From Corydoras sp. C115 (lineage: Eukaryota > Chordata > Actinopteri > Siluriformes > Callichthyidae), in NCBI GenBank assembly GCA_019802505.1, contig JAFMOC010000247.1:62001-126000 (forward strand): a DNA stretch of 64,000 nucleotides, read 5' to 3'. A program made the translations under genes and the position numbers. Each line of letters opens with the position of its first letter. The first letter of the stretch is position 1. Below are positions 12,837 through 24,889 of the stretch, one piece after another. Under the pieces are notes generated by a model that saw only the letters and a program-made list of their open reading frames with translations, had not been told where the DNA came from and did no database searches.

Positions 12837-13827
12837 TGTCATGATATCATTTTCTTAAGTTATTAACGTTAATATGCGCAGGTCTGTGTCTTTATAAATA
12901 TTTCTTTTTATGTGAAGGACACAATGTATAAAATGTCATAAATCATTGTCATAACTGTTTCGAGTCACTATGTTTTTGTGCTTTAATGTTTATCCTCAGT
13001 TAAAGTTTGAACCTAAACAGATGAAGCTTTAGAACCCGGTTAAAATATAACAAGTTGCCGTTCACCTTCGGTTAAATAAACCTGCTGATGACTGCAGAAT
13101 GACTGACTGCTTTAAATCAGATTACACACCATACAGACAAAAGTAAAAGTGAAAATGTTCCCAGAAAGTTTAAACATATAACGCAAGTCCAGATGCTGTA
13201 ATGAGATTAAGAAGTTTCACAGATGTGTTTGAGTTTTAAATGAAATTTTAAGTCTGTAATTTGTTATCTTTCTTTTTCATGTCTTCATTCACAGTTTCAG
13301 TGCAGCACTGAGCTGAAGTGCTCCGGCGGGGGTGCGGGTCTCAGGACAGCGTTTTATTACTGCTTACACACTTCCTTTCATTGATCAAGTTCCATTAACA
13401 TTTGCGTTTTTGTTCCACCCTGAATGTGTGTGTGTGTGTATGTGTGTGTGTGTGTGTGTGTGGGTGTTCCCCAGCTTTCACTTTAGAAGGTGGAACCAAA
13501 TGAAGCACTTGTAAAAGTGAAGTTATGGAGCTTTATATTCTCAGTTTGCAGCTCACATCAATGCATCATTATTCAGGAAGCGAATGTGGAAGACATTTTA
13601 ATAAAAAGGAAATGTCATTCTTACCATTTGCAGTTTTTTTGGGGGAAGCTCCGTCCTGCACCTCCGTCCTGCACCTCCGTCCTGCACCTCTGTCTCTTAT
13701 GTAAGGTATGAGCTGGAGAGAAAGAGACGACCTTTGAACTGAGTAGTAACAGCATTCAGAACATACACAGTGAGCTCTGGACTGCAGGCTTACACACACA
13801 CTGCAGGGCGTGTTTACACCACTCCCA

Positions 13828-13829
<2 letters not shown>

Positions 13830-13882
<53 letters not shown>
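13830..13882. repeat. (CA)n microsatellite
   Basis: A perfect CA dinucleotide tract of roughly 26 units. It produces long spurious open frames of His-Thr and Cys-Val on the two strands. Confidence 0.95.
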
Positions 13883-13888
<6 letters not shown>

Positions 13889-14384
13889 CAGCCTTTACTG
13901 TACTGCAGTGTTCATCCCCGAACATCAAGTTCCACCGTGTTTCTCATCTCACTGTAACCGTGCCGGAGGGCGCGGGGCGGCGGCACACATCAGACGGGGG
14001 CAGGAAGTCAGGACCTGAGGGGGTCCTAAGTGGTGCTAATGTTACAGTTTAAATAGCATAACCTTTCTGGCTTCTTAAAGCGGAACAGTAAAAAGAGGAG
14101 AACGTGCTGAAGGACAGAGGAGCGTCTTCATGTGAATCTGCTCAGACAACCAGACGATCTCCTCCGTCTGTATTCAGACAGAAAACAGGAAGTGGGCGTG
14201 GTTTGTGGCGGATGGGGCAGTTGACTTCCAGATCAGATCAGAACACCTACAGGAGCTTTAATCACCTTCAGTCGTGTGGGTTTCGGCTTTGCAGCTGTAA
14301 GGAAGGCTTTCTGCAACATTTTGGCGTCTGTGAGAATTCATTCAGAAGAGCCTTTGTGAGCGCAGATAGTTAAAGAACCTGGCT

Positions 14385-14570
14385 CTCAATCGCTGTTCTA
14401 GTTCATCCCAAAGGTGTAGAATAAGGTTCAGATCAAGACTCCTTCAAGATCCTCCACACTAAACTCGCCCAACCTTGACTTTATTGGCTTTGTGCAGTCC
14501 CTTAACTGAAGGGCCTTCCCCAAACTGTTCCCACAACAGTCCATGAGGAGGTGCTTGAGTTAAGTCTCCT
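14385..14570 (-). mobile_element. Tc1/mariner transposase remnant
   Basis: The reverse strand preserves decayed Tc1 transposase sequence around the family motif NPIEHLWDELERR. The marker GGGCCTTCCCCAAACTGTTC occurs here and at several other places in the window. The frame is broken and there is no intact transposase. Confidence 0.55.
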
Positions 14571-16344
14571 GTGGTCATGTGACTGATTAAAACACTGTAT
14601 CTGATGATTAACTGTGTGATTATAACTTTATTAAGTGACCTGTTTGTTCCTGTAATTCAGCCATTTGAAACTCTGCCCATTTCTCCACCCACCACCATCC
14701 ACGTTCCGTTACAGAGGTCCACTACCAGTATTCACCACCTCTTATCTCCCAGCAGCAGGAGGTAAGAACAGAACTTTTTAATCTTTTGCTTTAATTTGTT
14801 TTATTTTAATCTCTGTGTGAGTTTCAAACAGCAAACATTTAATACAGAGATGTTCTGCGTTTGAGGTTCCTCCAACCCCCTGAGCTTTGAGAACGGTTCC
14901 TGCATCTACTGTCCTGCACAAAAACAGCACAACGAGAAATGTGTCCATTTGGACAAGAGAAAAAGAACATGCCAATCTACACCGTTGGCTGTATGGATGT
15001 TGTGAACCTCATGGGGGTGAATGTGAGTTCCCATGCTTTTGAAGCACTAACCACCCAGGGTATCAGATGTCCACAATTTTATGGGATAAGCGCCATAAAG
15101 CACCATCATAATGTGCATGGAACTGTTCTGAAGAACCTCTGTCCTTCACTCCATTAGAACCCCCGGTACAAAGACCGGTGTGGTACTCGGGTTTTGGGGT
15201 CCACATACTTTTGACACCGTTGTATAACTGCAGTGTTAAATGTTGACCTTCTCTGAGCTGCAACACCACCGTCTCTGTTTACACACTGTTGCCTGTCCCT
15301 CCTCTGTGGGATGCACTTTATTTATCCCGTCCCCCTGCCACGCACACACATGCCTATCCCTGCCAACCGCCCACGAACAAGTTAGGGACTCACTTTCTTA
15401 CCTCCACCTCCTGCTTCCGCTTGCAATTGTTGCTCGTTCTGTCAGCACCCGGGGCAGACCGCACTCGGGGCAGGCGGCAGGCTGTGATGCAGATCGGGGA
15501 TCAGTCGTGGAGTGGCGAGCATGTGCCATGAAAGGAATGGGAAACAGATCTGAGATCAGGCCCCGCCCTCGTCCTCGCCCTCGCCCTGTGTGCTGAGTCA
15601 TCTCTATTCCCAGGAGTGAGTGAAGGAGGCGAAACGGAGGAAGAGGAAGAGACCGAGAGAGTGAGGGTGGAGGCAGTGGATCATCTGGATTTCATTCATC
15701 GTTCAGAAAACCAGAGACTCGTCCATAAAGTTTCTGTTCACAGTCGTGAAGGCAGGAATGAAATGCCGTCCCCGTTGTGCAGCGCTCAGTGATCTCGCCC
15801 CAAAGCAAGAAGGTCCCGAGGACAATTCTCAGGCAAGAAGGACAAGGTCCAGTCTGTTTGGATTTAATATGTTCTTCCCACATGTGTGTGGGCGTCCTCT
15901 CACAATAGTGAATTGAAGATGAGAAGATTGTTCTTAAGTATCAATGTGATCGGCTCTATGATGGAAACCAGACCTGTCCCATGGTGTTGGCTTACTTTCA
16001 CATGCAACAGCTGGGATAGGCTCCAGGTGTATTTTGGACAATTGTATTGTTCCAGTATGACTGCACCCCAGTGTTGGACCTCTGATTTTTATTTTATTTT
16101 TTTTCAATGCAATGCTGCTGTTTGCAATCAACATCCACTTACATCTCTAGGTGCTGGGATAGTACCCATCCGAAACAGATTGAGGACTATAACTGTCCTC
16201 AGTTCCTGTGCCCACTTGGACCTGGACAGAAGTGCTGGGTACTTACGGTGGTTCCCCTGCTCGAAAGACTTGCTCCAAAATTTTGGAGGAATTTTTGTCC
16301 CTTCATCTGGAGGAGAGGACTGATGTTGGACGAGAGGACCTCAT

Positions 16345-16530
16345 GCACAATCTCAGTTCTAGTTCATCCCAAATGTGTTCGGATAGGGTTGAGATCGGGA
16401 CTTTGTGTGTTAGTCCAGTTTCTTGGATGTTTATGGCTCTTGTGTAGATGGTGGACAGTAAAAGGGCCTTCCCCAAACTGTTCCCACAAAGATGGGAGCA
16501 TGCAATTGTCCACCTGGTGATGGGACTGAA
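16345..16530 (-). mobile_element. Tc1/mariner transposase remnant
   Basis: The reverse strand reads SPDLNPIRTHLG before a frameshift, a corrupted version of the Tc1 transposase C-terminal motif (SPDLNPIEHLWDEL). It is joined to the common CCTTCCCCAAACTGTTCCCAC module. The copy is non-functional. Confidence 0.65.
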
Positions 16531-18111
16531 TGATTTTGAAGTGTGTGTGTGCATACAGAGTCATGTTCGAAGTGATGGAGCTGATTTTTCCCCGGACTTT
16601 CACACCTCCATGTCCTCCTTTAGACTCCCACGGCCCCCTGCGGATTTCTGAACATCACAGTGGAGCCGTGCACAGCGTGTTCCCCTCTCAGCGTGAGGAG
16701 GCGTTTCTCTGAAACGACTGAATCCATCACAGCGTGTGACTGTTGCCTCTACACCTGTTGGAAGCGGAACAAGTGAAAGAGTCTGCAAATCACTCCGGAG
16801 GTTTTATCTCCTCAGACAAAGACGTGATGATTAAAAGCATTCACCCCGTCTGCAGAGCATCAGCGATGGAAGTGAGGGCAACAATGATGTTCAGGTCCAG
16901 CTGTGCAGCATTTGGACGATGCAGCAACAAACTTCCCTTGAATTCAGGGGGATTCATTTAGTCTGGTTGCCACAGGAGGATAAAATCAGCCAACTTGCCA
17001 CATTGCAGGAATTGTTTGGGGAAGGCCGTTTCTTTTTAGAACTGTAAACTCTGATTGGCTCCACTGCTGCCTTTGAAAGCTTAAGGACTTAAAGCTCTCG
17101 AGAGTCACGCTGTCCCCACGCCCTTCACTCCTGTCTGTCTGTCTGTCTGTCTCCCACTGGCTGTGCTGACGGGAGCTCGGGCTCCCAGATCTGACTCATT
17201 AAATGTTTAATCCTGCTTAATTGCAGAGATAAGCGCAGAAACCCCGAGCCTCCCTGCATCCACACACCTGCGCAGGCATCAAGGGAAGACCGACGAGGCC
17301 GGGGATGAAAGAGGCTTAGCCAGGAGAACCCGGAAACCATTAGAGAAAGAGAGCATCCTGACATTTTACAGTGCAGCAAAACACCGAGCTGCACTGATGC
17401 CGTTCCACCGTCTGCTTTAGGAACGAGCATTTCATTTGCATAACCTGGCCAAAAGTTTGCACCCCTCCCAGTTACCACCATGTGAGACATCATCAACCTA
17501 CAGCAACGGCACACAACACAACACTGCACTGCCAGAACGCCCAGTAATGAGCTTTAAACAATTACAGGAATAATATTTTAATTCTTACTGCATACTACAT
17601 GAGTAAATATTACATACTGTACCTGTATATAGGGTGCGGTATGGAAAAATTGTTGTAAAATACAGTGTAGTAAACGACACACAGGTCACATGACCTGTAT
17701 ATACCACAAAACTGTAATGATTTAAAAATGTTTATTTTTTAAAACAGAACACTTTGAGGAGGAGGAGGAGGAGGAGGGCTGCAGTTGTGTGCAGAACATC
17801 CATAACTGACTTCATTTTAAAGTTAAAGGCAAGTGCAGTGACATCACTGAAAACCAATGTTATTAATATATTATAATAATATTATAATTATTAATAATAT
17901 GAATACTTTTACTTTAAATAAAAAGATGAACACTGAAACATACGACATAAATTCATTCCTGTTGTATCTTTATTTTATAGCTTATCTTAATCAGGGTTAC
18001 AGGAGGTGCTACGGCCTATCCCAGCACTCGCTGGGTGTTTAATTAAGCGGCAGCTCGTGCTTCGGGTTCAGATCTATCTTTAATGTGTTCTTTAATTCAG
18101 CTCCCAAACTG

Positions 18112-18112
18112 A

Positions 18113-18159
<47 letters not shown>

Positions 18160-18428
18160 CGGTAGATACACGCACACGTGCGCGCGCGCGCCGCTCTCTG
18201 GTTTTTGCGCTCGCGGCTGACGCACCAGCGCGCACGCGGCGTTCTGCGGGCGGCGGCTCCGGGATGCGCGGCGGCTGCTGATCCTCAGATCTCACAGGAA
18301 CCTGTCTGCGGAGCGGCGGGTCTCTCTCCCGGGTCTCTGCGGATCTGTCTCTGCGGGTCTCTCTCCCGGGTCTCTCCGGGTCTCTCTCCCGGGTCTCTGC
18401 GGGTCTCTCCCGGGTCTCTCCGGGTCTG
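18112..18428 (+). promoter_or_regulatory. tacr3: CpG-rich 5' region of tacr3 with tandem CCCGGGTCTC units and a short uORF
   Basis: A C-run and (CA)n tract (18112-18157) lead into very CpG-rich DNA. From about 18318 to 18428 the motif CGGGTCTCTC(TCC) repeats as a short minisatellite, with CCCGGG occurring five times, ending at the start codon. An upstream ATG at 18264 opens a five-codon uORF closed by TGA at 18279-18281. The stop of another, non-ATG frame overlaps the receptor start as TGATG. How much of this is transcribed is unknown. Confidence 0.5.
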
Positions 18429-21400
18429 ATGGCTTCGAACGTGACCCGCAACTGGACGAACCCGTTCGCGCAGCCCCCGTGGCGCGTGGCTCTGTGGTCG
18501 GTGGCGTACGGCTCGGTTCTGGCGGTGGCTCTGTGCGGGAACGCGGTGGTGGTGTGGATCATCGTGGCGCACCGCAGGATGCGCACCGTCACCAACTACT
18601 TTCTGCTGAACTCCGCTTTCTGCGACGCCGCCATGGCCGCCTTCAACACGCTCATCAACTTCATCTACGCGGCGCACGGGGACTGGTACTTCGGCCAGGC
18701 GTACTGCCGCTTCCACAACTTCTTCCCGGTGGCCGCCGTGTTCGCCAGCATCTACTCCATGACCGCCATCGCCGTGGACAGGTAGAACCGCAGAACACGT
18801 TCCTCACAGCCGCCGCGCTTTCATTCCAACTTCCACTAATTAGAAAGTTCTCTGGAACATGCGCAGTTCAGTCAGAACACCGGACAAGAGGTCTGCTGTT
18901 AATAGAGTCCATCCATCCATCCATCCATCCATTATCTTCCGCTTTATCCTCTATTAGGGTCGTGGGGTGGGTTCCCCATGCCCATTCAGGGGAGAACCTT
19001 TCGGGCGCTGGGCACAGACTCACACAGACACACTCTATATGGGGCAATTTGGAGAACTCAATTGACTTGATCCATGTTTTCGGACTGTGGGAGGAAACCG
19101 GAGAACCCGGAGGAAACCCACGTGGACACGGGGAGAACATGGAGACTCCACCCAGATGGGGGATTCGAATCGGGAATCCCTAGTGCTGAGAGGAGAACAT
19201 GCCAACCACTAAGCCACCGTGCCGCCCTAATAGAGTCCATTATAATTTAAATATATGTTAAGTGATTTGATTAAATTCCCACAATAATGATGTAATAGTT
19301 ATTAAATTTTAAATTAGGGATGGAAGTGATGCTGAAGCCTATCCCATCACTGATAAGTCGTCGTTTTATTTAAAAATTTTTTTTTTGCAGGGTAGACACA
19401 ATCATATTTGCACCTGGAGGTAATTTAGTTTCTCTGGTTCACCTGGACCTTCATGTCTTTAAACCTTTAAATATGATGATGCTTCTGTAGGTGTAATTTG
19501 GAGAAGTCCACATATTTTAAAACTGTACTCATTAATATTAAAGAGAATGTCCATATTCACTATATGAAGTCAGTACATCTGTCTCTTTTCTCAGCACTAA
19601 GGTGACAGAGACACGATGACGCGTCTCACCAGTAGAAACCAGTTATATATAGAAGAACCTTGTCCCAGCACTCGCACTGGCAGCGGTTCAGAAAACCTGC
19701 ATCCTGTTTGTTTGAAGCAGCCCACGTTTGATTCAGAGCAGCTTTATCGTTAGAACTGAGTGAATGCTGAGAAACGTACAGCGGGGTAGTCAATAGTATG
19801 TGAACACCTCACAAATGCTGTCATTTTAAAGTAATGCAGATGAGGTTTATTCAAGATGGAACTGTTCCATTAAAAAAAGAAACTTCAGGTCTCTGATGTT
19901 TTTGGAACAGATACATGGCCATCATCCACCCGCTGAAGCCCAGGTTATCATCCACCCTTACCAAAGTGGTGATCGTGTGTATCTGGGTTCTGGCAGTGGT
20001 GCTGGCCTTCCCACTCTGCTTCTACTCCACCATCCGGACTCTACCCCGCAGAACCATCTGCTACGTCGCCTGGCCCCGGCCGGCCGAAGACTCCCTAATG
20101 TAAGAGACCAAACAGCAACTTCATGTGAGATCTGGTAATCACAGAGTCAGTCAGTCAGTGGATCTGTTCATTCACTCATTTATTCAGTCCTTCAGTACCT
20201 CATTGATCCATTAGTTACTCAGTCATTCAGTGACTCAGTGAAATTTTTGTCCTACAAAGTCTTTTAGCAGTCAATCAATCATCTAGTCAATCAGTCAGAT
20301 TTATAAATATCAAAGTACTCTGATTCAATAATCACTTTAAGCAATTAATCATCTAAATGTGCATGACCCTTCAGGTATCACACCATCGTGTCAGTGCTGG
20401 TGTACATGCTGCCCCTGGTGGTGATGGGAATCACCTACACCATCATCGGGGTCACGCTGTGGGGAGGGGAGATTCCCGGGGACTCTTCAGACAACTACCA
20501 CGGTCAACTCCGAGCCAAGAGGAAGGTAAGGAACTTAACAAAGAACCGAAGATAGGGTTCTACCACAGCAAACTCACCCCCGACCAGGTCAGATTTGTGC
20601 CGTCATGAAATAGACTGGAGAAAAGGACCTTCCCTAAACTGTTTCCACAAAGATGTTCAGGTTTGATGGATTTCATTCATCTGTGGAACTGGAACTGATA
20701 GAACCTCCAGAATTCAGAGGTAAAGAGATGTGTCCTGATGATTTTGTAGTGTATTTGTAAACCGAGAGAGGATTCTGAAAAAGAGTTGTGTGAATGAAAA
20801 ATAATCTACAATAAACAATCAGCATCCTGATTCATCTCCGCTCATTCAATCTGTGTCATGGGACTCACTTTGAACATTATTACTGTCCAGACCCACAGAT
20901 TAAGGTCAGAGATGCCAGCTGTGAGAAACACACACACACATAAACCTTGAGTATATCAAACACAATTCATTGTGTCTGTAAAATTAAATAATCCAGTGCT
21001 ACCTGTTGAAGATACAGAGATTACAGGTTTTATTCTTACCATCAAATTTTATTAACACTCGTGTCCTCTGTATGATGAACGAGGCCGATCAGTCAGTGAG
21101 TCAGCTGTATGATGGTTATATAGAACTAACCACTTGGTGCAGCTTTTACTTTGTGCTTTTGAAATAGCAACCCGCCAAAGTCAGACTGCACCTGATTCTT
21201 AAATGTAAGTACAAGTGACATGCTGATTGACACAGGACTCCCAAAACACATGTTGGACCATGTGGTAATGACAGCAAAGACACACTGACACGCCCTAAAA
21301 CAAGCTGCTGGGTGCTCAGTTGACAGTTTGTTGAAGATCGTCATTATGCGCTTGATTCGCTTCGTGTTGGTTTATAAAGAGTTTATAAACATCTGTAAGG

Positions 21401-22866
21401 TTCGAAAAAGTTAGTATGCCAAATGTTGTGGTAATCAAAGTGCTCACACACACACACACACACACACACACTCTATACTCTGATAGCAGCAGAGTGAATC
21501 AGTGAGTCATCTGTGTGATGATGAGTTCTGTGGATTCAGTCCAACACAGGACAGAGTGTCTAACTCAATAAGTGCTCCCTAATAAAACCTACCAGCACGT
21601 TTAATTAGTGTAATTCACAATTAATCGTAAATGCCTGGTACTGGGGGGGGGGGGGGGGGGTTCTGATTGATTTGCTACCATTCCTGTGTTTTAATTCCTT
21701 CCTGTCATGTTTGTATCCTCCCTTCAGCTTTAGTCTCTGATCATCAGTAAAGGACAGTCATCTCCACGTCGCCCCCCCACCCCCCGTGGTGATGGTTACG
21801 TCAGCGCTAACCTTTCTGTGCTTTATGTATCTGTCACTCAAGCGTGACTGCCCTGACCCTCCCTCCTCATTACACCCGTCTGATTACATGTTACTGTGTT
21901 CTGTGTTGAGGCAGGTGGTTGGCTGAGGGATGATTGATGATGGCTGAGGGGTCATTTATGGAAAATCACTTCATATTCATGACCATCAATTAAAATTTAG
22001 CCAATCAGAATGCACGTCTGAGGCACACTCCAAAAGGTTGTGATTTGGATTGAGCCTCAACACCAAATAAACACAAAGCTCAATTACAGAGCTGTGAAGT
22101 CTTTACCCCATCTGTTTTCCAACATGGATTTATTCCCTCGCCCTCTTCATCCTCAGGTAGTGAAGATGATGATTGTTGTTGTGGTGACCTTCGCTCTCTG
22201 CTGGCTGCCGTACCACGTCTACTTCATTGTGACTGGTCTGAACAAGCATTTAAACAAGAGGAAGTCGATCCAGCAGGTCTACCTGGCAGTGCTGTGGTTA
22301 GCCATGAGCTCCACCATGTACAACCCCATCATCTACTGCTGCCTCAACAACAGGTACCGGAACACAGAACCGCCTCAGCGCCAAAACCACTCAACACACT
22401 GACACCTGGAGAGGGGCTGGGTTTCCCATGTCTATTTAGAGGAAAATGTTTCGGGCGCTGGACAGATACACCCAGGACAGGGCTCACACACTCAACACAC
22501 ACAGAATTTAGAGCAGCCAATTTACCTTAAAACCATGTTTTTGCACTCTCTCTCTCTCTCTCTCTCTCTGTCTTTAGGTTCAGAGCCGGCTTCAAAAGAG
22601 CTTTCCGCTGGTGTCCTTTCATCCGCGCGTCTAACTACGACGAGCTAGAGCTGCGCACCGCCCGCCTCCACCCGCGCAACCGCAGCAGCATGTGCACGCT
22701 GTCCCGCGTCGACACCAGCGTCCTCGGCGACGACCCACGGCACACTCACGGCAAGAGCACCAAGTCTCTCTGCCACAGCGAGGCCAACGGCATCAAATCG
22801 AACCCCCCGCCCACCAAATACGGCCTGTACAGCGGGCCGAGCTTCGGCCCCGAGCAGCTGAACTGA
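18429..22866 (+). CDS. tacr3: Tachykinin (neurokinin) receptor, NK3-type GPCR
   Basis: Class A Gq-coupled receptor for tachykinins; NK3 prefers neurokinin B and acts in reproductive and central circuits. Five exons (18429-18781, 19911-20099, 20375-20525, 22157-22353, 22578-22866) join to 392 codons. The N-terminus is short with two sequons (NVT, NWT). Landmarks are Asp66 (2.50), Cys93-Cys168 for the extracellular disulfide, DRY at 117-119 split by intron 1, CWLP at 246-249, NPIIY at 287-291 and a likely palmitoylated Cys309 (FKRAFRWCPF). TLWGGEIPGD, AFRWCPFI and YDELEL favour TACR3 over TACR1, which has Glu at 2.50, and over TACR2. The tail after YDELEL is shorter than in mammals. Residue 62 (position 2.46) is Ser where Leu is near universal. 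Intron positions match the family. Confidence 0.92.
18905..19226 (-). mobile_element. tRNA-derived SINE in tacr3 intron 1
   Basis: A near full-length copy with the tail CATCCATCCATCC at the low-coordinate end and GCCGCC head at about 19226. A short internal deletion removes part of the body around the (CA)n patch. It lies antisense to the host gene. Confidence 0.82.
20610..20780. mobile_element. Decayed Tc1-like fragment in tacr3 intron 3
   Basis: Contains AAGGACCTTCCCTAAACTGTTTCCACAAAG, the same module found in the other Tc1 remnants, followed by a diverged tail. It is too short for a transposase frame. Confidence 0.4.
22405..22545 (-). mobile_element. SINE fragment in tacr3 intron 4
   Basis: An internal piece of the SINE (CCCATGTCTATTTAGAGGAAA, TTTCGGGCGCTGG, CACCCAGGACAGGG) inserted within the short fourth intron, followed by a (CT)n tract that serves as the exon 5 polypyrimidine tract. 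Confidence 0.7.
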
Positions 22867-24360
22867 CTTCTACAGACACTGTAAACACACAGCGCCAATT
22901 ATTAAATACATCCGTTATTTATTACCTGCCTTATAGCTGTTTACCTTCAAAAGTATGTGGACGTTATTTCTAGTAACCAGGTGATGAATGCTGCGTCAGC
23001 AGAACGTTTCACGTTTGAGTTAAATGTCAGTTTACGGAACGTATTCAGGTCCTTTTAATAAAGTAAAAATTAGTAATACAGTAACAGTACTTCAGTTTTA
23101 ACATGAAAATATAGTTAGATTATTAAAGTTCCTTGTTTGGTTCTTGTAACTGATATATGGTTCTATATGACGTCACTAGATGATTAATCTTCAGTCTGAA
23201 TGCAGCGTGGTCCTGCTGTAGCTTCAGCAAGTGGAGCTGTTTTAGCTGCTGTTTACCCAGATCAGTTTGAGGGGGCAGTGAGGATTAATAAAGAGGTGAG
23301 AAGAACATACCAAAGTTCAGACAGTCTTATTCTTCAGTGAGATATCAAATAATTTGTTGGAACCATGTGAGGAGGGAAAATACATGAAGAACATGATCAT
23401 GTGCTCAAGTGTTGATCAGTTCAGTCAGAGGGTTGAAGGTACCAAGTCTCTTTGATCTCAGTGATATTAGAGCGTCATTGTGAGAGCGGTGGTGTTTAAT
23501 CTCGTGTTGATAAAAATAATAAGTGAATGTATTAAAACTGCCAACGAACTATTAATATGTCATTAAACATGAACTGTAGAGTTTATTAAACCTGAGAATG
23601 AAATCTGTATCATCTCATTATCTCACCCAATCCTCCACTAGGGCGGCGCTGGGTTCCCAATGCCCATCCAGGAGAGAAGGTTTCGAGTGCTGGGCAGATA
23701 CACCCAGAACAGGACACCAGTCTATCACAGGTCACACACTCACTCACATACAGACACACTATATATGGACAATTTATAGCAGCCACTTCACCTTGAATCC
23801 ATGTTTCTAAACTGGGAGAAAACGGAACAATCTAAAGTGATGTCCTTATACTTTTGTACCTTTGTCTATGATGACCTTTACATCGATTTAAACCAAAAGT
23901 CCTTGATTTGAAGACTGGTAGGTTTGAATATTGTGTTGAGTTTCAGTCATATAAAGACCTCGTCGTGAACATTTTTTACTAACGTTTAATTTCCTTTCTT
24001 TATATTTAATTTAGAGTTAAGACGCGTTATGGGTCTTTACCACCGCAGTGTGAAATCTCAGAACATTTAAAAACCAAATGGATATCAATGTTCATCTTTA
24101 ATTCGCATTGACGGTGTTCACTGCAGAAGGCCGAGTAACGAAATGAACAGCGCCATCTACAGTTGCAGGCTGGTAACGCATTTAAGGTGGAGCAGACTAT
24201 ATACGCTTAAAAAGCGCAGACTGTTAAAAAGTCGGCCTCCTCATTCATCTCCGCTGCAGGTCTGACGAAAATTGTACCGTCATAAAGACTTTTTAAAAAC
24301 ATTATACAATTTTATGTTGTAATAAATGACACGCGACAGATATGGCCTTCTGAGCTCAGC
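22867..24360. other. Intergenic region between tacr3 and the butyrophilin-like gene
   Basis: AT-rich DNA, presumably beginning with the tacr3 3' UTR. Apart from a SINE fragment at about 23605-23835 I see no coding exon, RNA gene or other structured feature. Confidence 0.5.
23605..23835 (-). mobile_element. Diverged, head-truncated SINE
   Basis: Body and tail of the common SINE are recognisable (CCCAATGCCCATCCAGGAGA, GCTGGGCAGATACACCCAG). The tRNA-like head is missing after about 23835. Confidence 0.7.
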
Positions 24361-24370
24361 GCCTCCTTTA

Positions 24371-24534
24371 GTCACGTGACTCCGAATGTGAAAGTATGAT
24401 GTGAGCGCGTTGAACGCGCGGGCGTACGGCGCGCGACATTGGCGCGATTTCTGCGCGTTTTTCGATTAAAGGCTTTGTTCTCGCTGCTCTGTTGATTGCG
24501 TGGTGCACCATGTCCTGCGATCCCGGCATTAAAG
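24371..24534 (+). promoter_or_regulatory. CpG-rich promoter with GTCACGTGAC palindrome and first exon of the butyrophilin-like gene
   Basis: A perfect ten-base palindrome GTCACGTGAC at 24371-24380 matches the CLEAR/E-box consensus bound by TFEB/MITF-family and USF factors. A CpG-dense stretch follows, then ATG at 24510 and a GTGAGA donor at 24535. The role as promoter is inferred from position and composition. Confidence 0.45.
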
Positions 24535-24834
24535 GTGAGACTCTGTGATGGTGGGCCCTGCTGCGCGCTGTCGGTGGAACAGCGTTACAGGAACAGCTGA
24601 CCAGTCCGTGCGATCTGTAGGATTTAAAAGAAATAAAGCTACAGTGGCTACAACGGGGCAAGCGATCCATCCAATTGCCCCGGCCACCGGTTATGACTTG
24701 AATGAAACCTAAACTGTGTGAGGGCCTCTTTACATTCTGTGAGTGTTTTCACAATCCGGAGCGATGGGGGCCCCGTCCCACCAACTGCTTCATATCACTA
24801 CAAAACTAATACTCTTTAGAGTTTATTAATGAAG

Positions 24835-24889
<55 letters not shown>

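Larger units (their letters stand above)
12837..18110. other. Intergenic region without recognised genes
   Basis: This stretch holds microsatellites (GT about 13427-13461, CA 13830-13882), decayed Tc1-like pieces (about 14385-14570 and 16345-16530) and unclassified repeats. Two short segments look mildly coding. One is a 50-base block at about 14715-14762 flanked by TTACAG and GTAAGA. The other is an open frame from about 15614 rich in Glu (GGETEEEEETERVRVEA). No homologous gene is recognised. Confidence 0.5.

Noticed and set aside
13569..14052. Open frames rich in His-Thr and Cys-Val around 13.8 kb
   Set aside because: They are produced by the (CA)n microsatellite and have no splice or homology support.
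15289..16520. Several overlapping plus-strand frames of 80-145 codons at 15.3-16.5 kb
   Set aside because: Composition and content match repeat-derived DNA, including a Tc1 remnant on the opposite strand. There is no consistent splicing or family match.
18178..18429. An 83-codon upstream protein ending at the tacr3 start
   Set aside because: The frame begins at GTG, not ATG, in GC-rich repeat DNA. Only the five-codon ATG uORF at 18264 is a standard candidate.
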